Below are positions 12,006-22,079 of a stretch of 64,000 nt of DNA, one piece after another. The notes under the pieces were generated by a model. It did not search any database, was not told the DNA's origin, and was given only the letters and a program-made list of their open reading frames with translations. A program made the position numbers and the translations under genes. Location of the stretch: the NCBI GenBank assembly GCA_947652605.1, contig OX393581.1, positions 48,941,924 to 49,005,923 of the forward strand, written 5' to 3'. How positions within the stretch are numbered: position 1 is the first letter of the stretch; each line of letters begins with the position of its first letter. Source of the stretch: Elmis aenea (Eukaryota > Arthropoda > Insecta > Coleoptera > Elmidae).

Positions 12006-13030
12006 TAATTATTAAAACACTAATATCAACGAATTTTACTTTGAAATGGTTTGTGTCACTGGCTCTTGCATGCTTATCTTTTACTAATTTATCAAAAGAA
12101 TTTTCCATTTTATCCCAACTTACTTATAATAGCTGCCGATCTTAAATCGTTTGCAAAAAGATTTATTATTGAAATTTAATAAACTGAACAACGTCCCAGA
12201 TATCATTAGCATTTTGAATACCTTTTTAGAATTTAGAAAATTTCCTTGTATGTTATACTTATCTAACTTTTTAATTATTGGCACTAGCATGGTTTTAAGT
12301 TATTTTAAAAGCCACGCAAACATTACAAGTAAAACTTTTCTATTATCCAAAGTTTCTAAGGAAGAGAAGAGCAAATTCGCTGGAAATGTTCACCATTTAC
12401 GATTTAAAAAAATCATTATTTGAAGTATTAAAGTGTTTGGATGACATTAAAGATTACTACTCAATTTTGACTTTAAAGCATACCAGTGCCTTTTGGGGAA
12501 AATTATTTGAACTTTCTTTTCATATACATCAAAAGTTCAATTTTTTAATGAATATTTTTCTAAAAGTTTCTACAGACAAAGAAGATAATCGAGGTAATGA
12601 TAATATCTGGGACAGACTATATTAATACATTATGATACGTTTAACAACGCAGACCAAAGGACTCTTTAGCTTCGTTTTCTAATCCAAAATAACAAACGTA
12701 CAGATATTGCAAAAAATTTCAGGTTTGATATAAAAATCAAATCTGATGTTTGCTGATTATAACCAAATCGGAAAATTACCAAAAGACTTACAAATGACTT
12801 GAGTATACTATAAAACGATAAATAATAGAATACAGATGAGTTTATTTAAAAATCACTTAGCTTATAATAAATTTTTTTAATTATTTTGCCGATAAACTAG
12901 ACCAGTTTCAAGACTCTCGTCTCTTCTTCGGCGACTACTTTAAGTAAACGGGAGTCTCAAAACTAGTCAGGTTTTTGTATAAACATTTTTAGATGGATAA
13001 CAAGATAAGTGGTCTTTAACTAAAACTATT
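12006..13030. other. AT-rich intronic DNA with two weak open frames and a short hairpin
   Basis: Overlapping + strand open frames at 12151-12423 and 12386-12625 could be one frame broken in an A run near 12405, but they show no recognisable domain and are not called as genes. A 21-bp imperfect inverted repeat (12900-12920 with 12948-12968; arms like GACCAGTTTCAAGACTCTCG) forms a hairpin with a 27-bp loop of unknown role. Confidence 0.45.
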
Positions 13031-13140
13031 TACAGGGTGTCCCACAAGGTATGCCTTCGCTAATTTTTGCATAAATCGAATGTTCAGGGTCTAAATAAAA
13101 CGTTTTTAGCTACCAAAAAAAAAATGTGTCCTTTCATATA

Positions 13141-13775
13141 CAGGGTGTCCCAGTTGTAGTGTACAGCATGGGGATCTCATAAACGGTAAGAGATACAGAG
13201 TTGGTTAAGTGGGTCAAAATGATCTATGATTTCAGAGCAACCGTTCTATGACAAAAATTAAGAGTTTTTGCGCTGTTGATAAAACAACAAAACACATCAC
13301 ATTTTGATTTTTGGTTGTAACTTGCTTAATTGAAATCACACTCAAAATATTTTACGACATAATGGAGGGACGTTTTTGCGTAGATTTGAAATTTGTCAAC
13401 AAATTTTACCTACATTCATTTGTTTTTGTTTTTTTTTCATCAACTTTCTTATTGTAAATACGGCTGATGTTAAAATAACAAAACAAATGGAGATAGGTAA
13501 AATTTATTAACACATTACAAATCTGCGCAAAAAGTGCTTCAATAATGGCGAAAAATATTTTGAGTGTTATTTCAAATAAGCAAGTTACAAGCAAAAATCA
13601 AAAACCTGATGTGTTTTGTTTTTTATTAATAGCGCAAAAAGTATCATTTATTTAAAGTTTTTCTTCATAAAATAGTTGCTCGTAAATTAGAGATCATTTT
13701 GACCCATTTAACCAACTCTGTATCTCTTACCGTTTAAGAGATCCCCATGCTGTTGACTATAACTGGGATACCCTG
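13141..13775. mobile_element. Inner palindromic MITE 1 of the nest
   Basis: It begins CAGGGTGTCCCAGTTGTAG and ends with the near-complement CTGGGATACCCTG. TA lies on each side (13139-13140 and 13776-13777). Complementarity covers nearly the entire length, including the GGGATCTCATAAACGGTAAGAG module shared with 8910-9931 and the GTGGGTCAAAATGATCT stretch that recurs inverted near 13690-13712. It has no transposase. Confidence 0.85.
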
Positions 13776-13779
13776 TATA

Positions 13780-14231
13780 CAGGGTGTTTCGTAAAAAATT
13801 CAAAAAAAAATCGGAAAGTGATTCCTTATGAAAAATTAAAGGGGGTCTTTTAGATAAAATTTGTTCCTTAGACGTCTCCTTAAGGAGTTACATCCCCCTA
13901 AAGGGGAGCGGTAAAATTAGGTTTTTATTTTATTTCTCAAATTTGGAGAAATGTAGGAGAATGATATTTGGTAGATGTTTTATACTTATTAAAAGGTTTC
14001 CCATAGTAATATTTTCAATCATCTTCCACCTTCACAGAGGGCTCCTACATTTATCCAAATTTGAGAAATAAAATAAAAACCTTATTTTACCGCTCCTTTA
14101 AAGAGGTTATTTAGGGGGGTGTAACTCCGAAAGGAGACGTCTAAGGAACAAATTTTATCTAAAAGACCCCCATTAATTGTTGATAAGGAATCACCTCCCG
14201 AATTTTTTCGTATTTTTTACGAAACACCCTG
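13780..14231. mobile_element. Inner palindromic MITE 2 of the nest
   Basis: It begins CAGGGTGTTTCGTAAAAAATTC and ends with the complement ACGAAACACCCTG at 14231. TA lies on each side (13778-13779 and 14232-14233). It shares GACGTCTCCTT and the CCCCTAAAGGGG motif with 6618-6761 and 11134-12003. Its left end abuts the right end of the previous element through only TATA, so the junction reads CCCTGTATACAGGG. Confidence 0.85.
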
Positions 14232-14448
14232 TATACAGGGACACAATTTTTGTTTGTAATCCGTATTTAGGTCCTAAATATTCGATTTATGCAAAAATTA
14301 GCGAAGCCATACGTTGTGGGATACCCTGTATATTACATTTAAAATGATTTAAACATTAATCAAATATCAACAGAAAGAAGTCTTGTTTTAATATTTATGG
14401 CAATATTTTATCGAACTCCCGACCATTAATTGTGTGTTTCTTTTTCAG

Positions 14449-14514
14449 CGTTTGGCTCAAACAAGCGAAAGGATAGTCAACTTCAAGGCGCGTCTTATTA
14501 CCGCCCTTATTTAA
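14449..14514 (+). CDS. Terminal exon of the unrecognised insect gene
   Basis: TTTCTTTTTCAG (ending 14448) is a strong splice acceptor. The exon runs 21 codons (R-L-A-Q-T-S-E-R-I-V-N-F-K-A-R-L-I-T-A-L-I) to TAA at 14512-14514. It continues, in phase 0, the VANLIQDLIL end of the exon at 8184-8372 into an amphipathic basic helix, which is why the two are paired. The protein's C-terminal 84 residues are therefore visible. No function can be assigned. Intron length (6.1 kb) and the transposon load are typical of a large-genome insect. Confidence 0.72.
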   Translation, partial: RLAQTSERIVNFKARLITALI

Positions 14515-15308
14515 GCTCCAAAAATCCATTTTCGCCATCCTTTTTTTCACGAAATTCGAACGTTTCCATTTTTCTTTTAACATTTACTATTAATATTATA
14601 AAACAGCTTCCTACCATTCACTTTCTCTGTAATAAATGTTCGCCTTCTGCTATTAGTTCTTTAGTGATATAACTATCTGCTTATTTTAAACAATAAATTT
14701 TATTTAAATATTCTGTAAATAGACGTATTGTTTAACATATATATTACTCTTGCCTGGTAATATATAACCCACCTAAAGGTTATTCTTGCCATGTGATCTT
14801 TCTTATTTCTTGCTAAAGTTAGGTATATCAGATTTTCTGAAATTAAACTTTTTGGCCTTTGTTTTGTTTAATGTAAAATTTCCAGCCATGAAAAAATATC
14901 ATCAACGTGAAGTTACCTATAAATTAATATTATTAAATTAAGTTTATCCTTGTTTGTTGTTAGTTTGTGCTTTAAGTTGGCTCTTTAAACAAAAAAAAAC
15001 AACCAAAACGATCACTGCCCTTACGAGGTTCGTAAATAATTGCTCAAAAGCTTCGCATAGCGAAATGTAAATATATAGGAATATCTTTAAATGTAGATAA
15101 AATTGATTTTGATTGTTTTGTAAATTAGTTATTTTGTAAATAGTTAATATATGTATTAATTATTATTGTGGAGTAATGTGGTTTTTTATGTGAAATTGTA
15201 ATTAAATAAATTATATTACATAGTTAAGTGTATTTTTCTTTCATGGGCTTTAGGACACCTTGAGTCACAACCTTTGATCTTACAGCCTTATTAAAGTGTT
15301 TTGTAACC
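14515..15308 (+). other. Probable 3' UTR and downstream DNA with poly(A) signals
   Basis: AATAAA motifs occur at 14631-14636, 14692-14697 and about 15205-15210 downstream of the stop codon, so any could end the transcript. Otherwise the sequence is AT-rich with no recognisable feature. Confidence 0.4.
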
Positions 15309-15400
15309 CAGCGATTCTGAACCGGGGAGCCGCGGCCCTCTGGAGGTGCGTGAGAGATTTTAAGGGAATCCGAGAAAAATGTATAAAACATTTTTACTTT
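15309..15400 (+). mobile_element. hAT-like transposon terminus (single end)
   Basis: CAGCGATTCTGAACCGGGGA at 15309, followed by a GC-rich CCGCGGCCCTCTGG stretch, resembles the CAGNG...TTCTCAACCGGGG ends of many animal hAT elements. No matching opposite terminus and no clear 8-bp duplication were found before 16700. The - strand open frame downstream (15360-15566) has no recognised transposase motif. This is a decayed or solo end. Confidence 0.45.
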
Positions 15401-15894
15401 TTGAAATATTGAAATCTTTAAAAAAATATTTTTTGCTCCTTATTTTACTTCGTGTCAAACTGATATCGTTTTGTTTTAGTAATTTGAGTTCTACAGTGCA
15501 GATTGTGGAAACGCGCCACGTACTAAAATAAAGAAAGGCCAAATACGATTGACACAAAAAATTCAAATTAAGCGACTCCTATCCGAAATAAGAAATGCAA
15601 CTAGCAACTATTATATTAACAAAATAACTCAAACATAAAATCTCACGCTTTTTTTAATTATTGCTAAGGCGACTTGTAGATACAAGTTCACTTATTAAAA
15701 AATTCCAAATAATGGAAAATAAAATTGTCAAGATACTGTTTATTATAAATTATTTAAAACCTACAATAGATTGAAAGGTTTAGTAAAAATCGAACAAGCT
15801 CAACTTATTTAAAAAATAAACAAAAATCGAATGTTCGCATTTAAAAAAATTGTGAAAGGCTTTGCAGAAAATTAATGTTTATAAATTAAATGTA
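15401..15894. other. Unrecognised AT-rich DNA
   Basis: It possibly includes the interior of a decayed hAT element. Nothing else could be supported. Confidence 0.4.
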
Positions 15895-15896
15895 TA

Positions 15897-16173
15897 CACG
15901 GTGGTCCACTTTTTTGTAGCCGGAGTTTAACAGTCGATACAAAACTTATCTACTATTTTAAAGTGAATATTCCATATCAACGTGGCTGTATACCAAATTT
16001 GGTTTAAATATATCTACTGGTCGAGAAACGGTTAAAAATTATCGTTTTTTTTCAACACCCTATATCTTTAAAATGAAGCGTTTATGGAGCCACGTTGATG
16101 TGTAATATTCGCTTTAAAATGAGTTTTTGTATCGACTGTTAAAAGTCCTGCTACAAAAAATTGGACCAACCTG
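15897..16173. mobile_element. Short TA-flanked palindromic MITE
   Basis: The left end CACGGTGGTCCACTTTTTTG and the right end AAAAAATTGGACCAACCTG are inverted relatives, each next to TA (15895-15896 and 16174-16175). Inner arms also pair: CAGTCGATACAAAAC (left) with the complementary GTTTTTGTATCGACTG, and ATCAACGTGGCTG with AGCCACGTTGAT. The length is 277 bp with no coding capacity. Confidence 0.8.
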
Positions 16174-16301
16174 TATAACAAAACCATTCTCCTTCAGGAT
16201 GAAGGTTTTATGATACTTTTGAACCATACCAAAAATAATGTAAAAATTATTGCCCAGGGCCCCGCAACTTCTAAGGGCCCCGCTGATTAATACCAAAAAC
16301 G

Positions 16302-16390
16302 TTGCACCGTTTTACTCGCAAAGGATGCGTGCATCAGAAAATAACAAACTTTGATTTTTTCCCTACACAATCTCACAGCCAACGCGATCA
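16302..16390 (+). repeat. Fragment related to the foldback arm at 1494-2187
   Basis: The run TTGCACCGTTTTACTCGCAAAGGATGCG followed later by AGCCAACGCGATC matches, with changes, the right arm of the foldback element around 1938-2025. Only about 90 bp is recognisable. Just upstream (16255-16285) two GGGCCCCGC motifs make an unusual GC-rich patch that I cannot assign. Confidence 0.6.
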
Positions 16391-16838
16391 GAATTATGAG
16401 CATTTAAAAGGATCTTTTTCAGACGGCCGTGGATGATATCAAAAAGTGTTTTATTTGCTTAAACTACAAATGCATTTTGTAAAAAGTAATTGTGAAAAAT
16501 CGTTTCTAAACTGACGTAAAAAAGCAATAATTACATGTAGACCAAATTTTCAAGCAATTTTCCTCATTTCTAGACGAAATTGTGTATGTCGATTTGCATT
16601 TACCACCTTTAATAAACTTTGTAATTTTTAATTAAGAGCCAGAGTGGATGTACTGGTTGCACCAGCATTTGTAACACCAACAGTGATATAGCTTCGAGGG
16701 AATATTTTTTTTTTTTTTTTAATATGTATTTTAGCAATCAAAACACTACGTATTCTTTAAGCTAATGTGCTGGCTATCTAGTTATTAGATCAATATCATG
16801 ATGAGATCTCTTCCAGTGATGAGATCTCTTCTACCATG

Positions 16839-17277
16839 TTACAGGTCTGCTGGCCACTGTCTTTTTAGTCTTCTTACTGCGTTGTTTTCTAGAAGAGGTT
16901 GCAGCAATGGATTTTCGTGGGTTTCCAATTTGTCATGGTGCGTAACGCTTCTTTCATGAATGACTTCTTTTATGGTTGGTATATTTACATCGTTGTGAAT
17001 CATGTCATTGGTGACGTACCATGGAGCGTCAACAATTTCCCTTAATATCTTGGATTGGAATCTTTGTATAGTTTGTATGTTAGATTTGCTCGCACAGCCC
17101 CACAGTTCAATCCCATACATCCACACGGGCTTGATTATGGTTTTATACAACAGAATTTTATTTTCTAATGAAAGAGTTGACTTTCGTCCAATCAACCAGC
17201 ACGTCTCTCTTTGCCTTAAGTCCATTTGCTTCCTCTTCTTGGTTATATGTACTTTCCAATTTAACTTGCTATCCTAT
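16839..17277 (-). pseudogene. Frameshifted C-terminal part of LINE ORF2
   Basis: The 3' end of ORF2 continues here in shifted frames. From the Met at 17225 it reads MDLRQRETCWLIGRKSTLSL, then a KPVWMYGIELWGCA motif typical of Jockey-type C-termini, and a terminal RRLKRQWPADL followed by a stop. Between 17225 and about 17290 at least two indels separate it from the main frame: the expected YLGLHLD segment reads as YLDYT-stop, and the downstream KLNWKVHITKKRKQ is in a different frame. This breaks the ORF2 protein just past the reverse transcriptase palm and thumb. Confidence 0.85.
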
Positions 17278-19488
17278 CTAGGTGTAGTCCAGGTATTTTA
17301 CGGACATGGTTTGTGGTATTTGTACGGTGTTTAGGAAAATAGGTGGACATAGATCTTTTCTTAGTGTAAATGTTGTATGGTTTGATTTGGTCTCATTTAT
17401 TTTAATATTCCATTTTTTAAGCCAGCTCTCTAGGGTATTTAGATATTCTTGGAGGAATAAATGTGCGCGACGAACGTCACTATGGCTAGTGAGTATAACA
17501 GTATCGTCCGCAAATGTTCCAATTGTTATGTTTGGTGACACTGGAAGATCTGATGTAAACAGAAGATACAGTAGCGGTCCCAAGACACTTCCCTGGGGAA
17601 CCCCGGAGTTGATAGGTAGTAGAGCCGAGACGTCGCCTTTAACTCTCGTTCTAAATTGTCGATTATTTAGATAAGATTCCAATAATTTAAAGAATCCTGG
17701 CAGGTGTTTTTTGATTTTATATAATAGCCCTGCGAGCCAAACTCTGTCGAAAGCTTGGCTTACGTCTAAGAACACTGATGTGCAGTATTCCTTATCATTT
17801 AAGGCGTTGAGGATGCTGTGCGTTATACGATGATACTGCTGCGTTGTGGAGTGAGCTCGGCGAAATCCAAATTGGTAATTGGGCATCCAGTTATCAGGAT
17901 CGATTCTTCGAAGTACTAATTTTTCTAATAGTTTTGAGACTACTGATAGTAAACTTATTGGACGATACGATTTTGCACTGTGTGGATCTTTGCCAGGCTT
18001 AAGAATTAGGATGATCTCTGCTAATTTTAGTTTTTGAGGCCAGTAATGATTTCTAAGGATTGCATTAAATATGTACGTCAGTAGTACTATACCCTTTTTT
18101 GGCAACTCTTTTAACATCTTTGGCGTAATAAGATCCATGCCCGGTGCTTTTTTAACGTTTAAGAATTTTATTTCCTCTTTTATTTCTTTAGGCGTAATAG
18201 GGTTTATTGGCTGGGTTGTTGTCATAGGTGACTCTAGGAATTCTAATATTTCTTCATCAGGTTCGGTCTCGTGAGGTTGGAATATTAAAGCAAGATGTTT
18301 TGCGAATACTTCTGCTTTATCCCTGTCACTTTTGGCCCATTGTTCTTGGGATGGTTGTTCTGTTCTCAGAGGAGAGGATGTTGCTGTTGGTTTTCTTTTG
18401 GATTTGATTGGCTTCCAGATTGAACTGTCATATCGGTTTAGATTAGATACATAATCTTTAAAGGAATCTTCTCTTAATGCTTTTAATTTAGATTTAAGGT
18501 TATTACTTAGCCTATTGAGAGCATTTTTGTCTGATGGAGTATGAGTCCTTTGCCATTTAGCTCTTGCTTTCCTTTTTTTAGCTACTAGTTTTTTAATTTC
18601 TAGAGGAATATTCGTGATGTCTTTTTTATATGTTAATTTGGGGGTAGCTTGTTGGGCTGTCTCTTGTAGTAGGCTGACAAGATTATTAGTTGCTTCCTCG
18701 ATGTCATTTGTATTTTTGAGGCTTAAGTTTAAATTGATTTTTTTACTTAGCTTGCTTCTATATTTAATCCAGTCTGTTCTTGAGTTGTGGAGCCTGGGTG
18801 CGGGCTGGATATGAATAGGGCATGAGCTGATTGTTACTAGTACCGGTGAATGATCCGAAGATAAATCATAGCTGGGTACAATGTCTATGTATGCTGGTGA
18901 AATTCTGTTGGTGACAAAGAAGTCAAGGAGGTCCGGTAATTTGTTTATAGCTGTTGGCCAGTATGTTGGGGTTCCCGTAGATAAGAATGAGTAGCTCTTC
19001 TCTTGTATAAGTTTAAATAGCTCTCTGCCTTTCGTAGTAGTTAAGCGGGATCCCCAAGCGATGTTTTTGCTATTGAAGTCTCCGCCTGCGACAAATCTGG
19101 GACCAAGAGTGTTGAAGAATGATTCGAAATGGTCCTTTTTTAAATTGTGTCTAGGAGGACAATAGATCGCAGTAATTGTTATATCGTATGGTAGTGTGCT
19201 TACTCGAATTGATGTGGCTTGAATGTAGTCTTCTTTGTATTTTGGAAGTTCACAGTGACTAATTGTTTGTTTTACTATAATAGCTGCACCTGCATGAGCA
19301 GTACCATCTGGGTGATTTGTGAAGTAGACGTTATAGTGTGGTATTTTGAAGTAGGACTTGTCGTTAAAATGAGTTTCGCTGATCAGAAGTATGTCTATTA
19401 GGTTTTGTTTAAGAAATAATTGTATTTCGTCCTTGTGTTGAGCAAGGCCGTTGGCATTCCATAGAGCTAATCTAAGGAACTTAGCCAT
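17278..19488 (-). pseudogene. LINE ORF2: endonuclease and reverse transcriptase (736 residues before frameshift)
   Basis: The N-terminus has an APE-type endonuclease: NANG near residue 11, SETHF with the catalytic Glu at 38, GGDFNSKN (Asp137, Asn139) and SSDHSPV (Asp212, His213). A reverse transcriptase domain follows, with LKPGKDPHSAKSYRPISLLS, an FGFRRAHST motif, FLDVSQAFDRVW, SGVPQGSVLGPLLYLLF and the catalytic FADD box at about 659-662. There is no RNase H domain, which fits the Jockey clade. The protein would nick target DNA and copy LINE RNA in the nucleus. The start ATG overlaps the ORF1 stop (ATGGCTAA, 19481-19488), a usual arrangement. The open frame ends early in VKYLDYT because of an indel, so the protein lacks its normal C-terminus. 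Confidence 0.93.
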
Positions 19489-20271
19489 TATTTTGTTTGC
19501 TGATTAGCATGGTTAACATATTGAGGATCATAGTGTTTTGTTGAATTAATTGACTAAACATTGCTTTAAACTCTTCCAAAAATGTATTTAGCGTCACGGT
19601 TGATTCTTCACTGTTATTTGCATTGCGTGATTCGTTACCTCTGGCTGCCTGTGCATAGCTTCTATTTTGGTTTCTTGCTATTGGCGGTTGAGCTTGATTA
19701 TGATGTATTGTATTATTTTGTAAAAAGTTGGATCGATTGTTGTTTATCTTTGCTTTATAGTTTCTTTGGTAGAAGTCGCATCCTCTGTAGTTTGCGGGAT
19801 GGCCGCCCCCACATAAAGCACATGTTGCTGGCGTATCCTTGCTTTTTACACAGCTTGTTGAACTGTGTTGGCCGCCACACTTGACGCAAAGGTATGGCCT
19901 ATTGCAGTAAGTTTTTGTGTGACCGTATAATTGGCACCTAGTGCACTGTACTAGGTTGTTGGCTTTTCTAGGTGGCTCTATTTGGATGCTGCTGTTTTGT
20001 AGTCTAGTTATTTTATAGATGTCTTTATTATTCTCGGAGGGTTCCAAATCAACAAAGAACAAGTTGAGAGGGTCTTTAGTTACACGATGTTTTACATTGA
20101 TTATATTTCTTATTTTATGTCCATGTTGTGTTATTTCATCTTTTATTTCTGTCAAATCTACCGAATGGTGAAGATATTTGATTACGACTCTATAAGAACG
20201 TTCGTTTTTGGGTTGGTAAGTGTGGTGAATTATTTTATTCTCTCTCATGTATTTTGCCAATTTTCTATATA
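19481..20271 (-). pseudogene. LINE ORF1, C-terminal part with three zinc knuckles
   Basis: This is the Gag-like RNA-binding protein of the LINE. An N-terminal PRE_C2HC-like region (RSYRVVIKYLHHSVDLTEI near residue 21, numbered from the TTG codon at 20260) is followed by three zinc knuckles: Cys106-x2-Cys-x4-His-x4-Cys119, Cys125-Cys137 and Cys147-x2-Cys-x4-His-x5-Cys161. A Gln/Asn-rich tail ends KQNNG at 19481. The true reading frame runs upstream through RKLAKYM to the transposon boundary, so no start codon lies here. The remainder of ORF1 is at 22564-22845. ORF1 overlaps the ORF2 start by 8 bp. Confidence 0.92.
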
Positions 20272-20753
20272 CAGGGTGACAATAATCTACATGTGTTGTA
20301 TGGGTAACTTTGTTATTACAAGAGTAACAAAGTCGGTTAAATTAGCAAAGTTGGGCAGAATTTCAAGACGAATTTAATGCCATTTTGACATTTGGTCTAC
20401 ACCTTCAACTTTTTTAAATATTTTGAAAAAACCAAAAACAGACGATTTTTTCAATGGTAAATAATTCCACAGCCACCTATGTTAAAACCAAAGTGTGAAT
20501 TGATTCCTTTAGATATTTTTACGTAGAATTAGAAAAAAATATTTAAAAAGTCATAGCTCACTCGATTTTCGAGATATAAGCCAAACTTGACTTTTTTTAA
20601 ATGGCAACCATAGTTGGCTATGGGTTCATTAAATAGCTTATTTTCTTCTGATTTCAAAAATGTATGGGTTGTCATATCTATTTCCATTAGTTTTCTTACA
20701 ATTTGCAAAAACCGAAATTATTACTAAATAGTATGTGAGTGCCTTGGAACTGG
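20272..20753 (+). repeat. Left terminal inverted repeat of the transposon
   Basis: This 482-bp arm is complementary, with few changes, to 22080-22561. Matching ends at the GCCTTGGAACTGG / CCAATTCCAAGGC pair. Confidence 0.9.
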
Positions 20754-20866
20754 AGAGCATTTTTTGTTTTTTTTAAATTAGTTGTCAAACTAAGTTCTGT
20801 TTTGCTGCTAATTACTGATGTGAATGTGTTAAGTAATTGTGATAAAAGTTTAAAAAAATAAAAAAT

Positions 20867-21922
20867 ATGGCTTATTCGAGGGAAGAAAAAAATGATATGT
20901 TATTTTGCTACTACAGTTGTAATCGTGATGTAAACGCAGCATCGGAATTATATCTACTAACATACATGGAAAGAAGGCAGCCAGATAAAAGATTGTTTGC
21001 AAAACTCGAAGCTAATTTAAAACAGTATGGATCATTTTCTAAACCAAAAGATGCCAAAATAAATTTTAATGAAGATACAGAGGTACTTGTTTTGGCATAC
21101 AATACTTTTAAACCAACTGCATCTGTACGAGAAATCGGACTTGAGTGTAACGTATCCAGAGAACAAGCAAGAATAATTTTAAAACAAAATAATTTTAATC
21201 CTTATCATCATCATATTGGAAATACGTTGTACCCAACAGATTTGGATAGAAGATTAAACTATGCTACATGGTTCGTAGAAGAAAGTCGAAGACACGAACT
21301 CTTTTCTCAATCAATTTTATTTACTGACGAGGCAAAATTTACAAACAATGGATTATTTAATAGAAAAAATCATATTTACTGGGCGAGGGAAAATCCACAC
21401 TTAACGGTTGAAAGACGTGATCAACATGTTTTTAGTATCAATGTTTGGTGTGCCATTCTTGGTACAAAAATACTCGGTCCTTATTTTTATGAGGAAAATT
21501 TAAATTCAGAGCGCTATTTGTTATTTTTACAAAATCAATTAGAAGAAATGTTGGACGATCTTCCATTGAACTTGATTCAAAATTTGAATTACTTTCAGCA
21601 TGATGGAGCACCAGCTCACAATGCACAAATAGTATCAAACTATTTATTAGAAAAATTTCCTAACTGGATAGGTAACAGAGGTCCCATTGCATGGCCTCCC
21701 AGGTCTCCGGACCTAACGCCTCTTGATTTTTTTCTATGGGGAACTATTAAAGATAAAGTTTATAAAGAAAAGCCCCATAGTGTTGATCACCTGAAAACCA
21801 ACATAAGAGCAGCTGTAGCAGAAATCAGACATAATACTTTACTAAAAGTGCAAAGTGAAATATTAAAACGGTGTCAACTGTGTGTTCAAGAAAATGGTGG
21901 CCACTTTGAAGCATTATTATAA
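20867..21922 (+). CDS. Tc1/mariner-superfamily transposase (351 residues, DDD type)
   Basis: The intact gene is the only coding unit of the surrounding TA-flanked transposon; its product would bind the terminal repeats and cut and paste the element. Residues about 1-60 look like the DUF4817 helix-turn-helix found in insect transposases (YSREEKNDMLFCYYSC, later AKLEANLKQYGSF). A second DNA-binding helix region follows (ASVREIGLECNVSREQARII, 85-104). The catalytic domain, DDE_3-like, shows FTDEAKF (Asp154), QHDGAPAHN (Asp246) and WPPRSPDLTPLDFFLWG (Asp287). The second and third Asp are separated by 40 residues, longer than the 34 of classical mariner. The start is the ATG at 20867. There are no stops or frameshifts, so the enzyme may be functional. 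Confidence 0.93.
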   Translation: MAYSREEKNDMLFCYYSCNRDVNAASELYLLTYMERRQPDKRLFAKLEANLKQYGSFSKPKDAKINFNEDTEVLVLAYNTFKPTASVREIGLECNVSREQARIILKQNNFNPYHHHIGNTLYPTDLDRRLNYATWFVEESRRHELFSQSILFTDEAKFTNNGLFNRKNHIYWARENPHLTVERRDQHVFSINVWCAILGTKILGPYFYEENLNSERYLLFLQNQLEEMLDDLPLNLIQNLNYFQHDGAPAHNAQIVSNYLLEKFPNWIGNRGPIAWPPRSPDLTPLDFFLWGTIKDKVYKEKPHSVDHLKTNIRAAVAEIRHNTLLKVQSEILKRCQLCVQENGGHFEALL

Positions 21923-22079
21923 TTTTTAATTTAATTTTAGTCATTAATTATTATGTTAGTAGTTTATTAATATTAGCCACGAAGTATTTTATTTGTTATT
22001 GTTCAATTAAATTATTTTACTAGTAATTTCAATTGTTTCTGATGATTAGATATAAAGCAAGAAAACATGACATTCTTGT

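Larger units (their letters stand above)
13033..14328. mobile_element. Outer palindromic MITE interrupted by two inner MITEs
   Basis: The left arm (13033-13138) starts CAGGGTGTCCCACAAGGTATG and includes a GCTAATTTTTGCATAAATCGA motif. The right arm (14236-14328) is its inverted copy, ending CCCTG followed by TA (14329-14330); TA also precedes the left end (13031-13032). Arms meet in a small palindromic centre (GTGTCC...GGACAC) that now holds two other elements, 13141-13775 and 13780-14231. The outer element must be the oldest of the three. Confidence 0.85.
8373..14448 (+). other. 6.1 kb intron filled with mobile elements
   Basis: The intron starts GTAAGT and ends TTTCTTTTTCAG, with phase 0 on both sides. 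It contains the palindromic elements at 8910-9931, 11134-12003 and 13033-14328 plus an RTE-like LINE fragment, so more than half of its length outside AT-rich filler is transposon-derived. It is inferred from the exon pair; no transcript was available. Confidence 0.65.

Noticed and set aside
12151..12625. Two overlapping + strand open frames that might be one frameshifted gene
   Set aside because: The sequences are AT-driven, with no recognisable domain, splice context or similarity I know. They lie inside a transposon-rich intron.
12900..12968. Hairpin reminiscent of retroelement-associated hammerhead ribozymes (GACGAGAGTC then GAAAC on the - strand)
   Set aside because: The invariant CUGAUGA core is absent (CCGAAGA instead) and I could not build the three-stem fold, so only a hairpin is reported.
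16114..16296. - strand open frame over the GGGCCCCGC patch
   Set aside because: It spans the end of a MITE and an unassigned GC-rich patch, with no recognisable protein motif.
20911..21638. - strand open frames within the transposase gene
   Set aside because: They are shadows of the intact + strand transposase.
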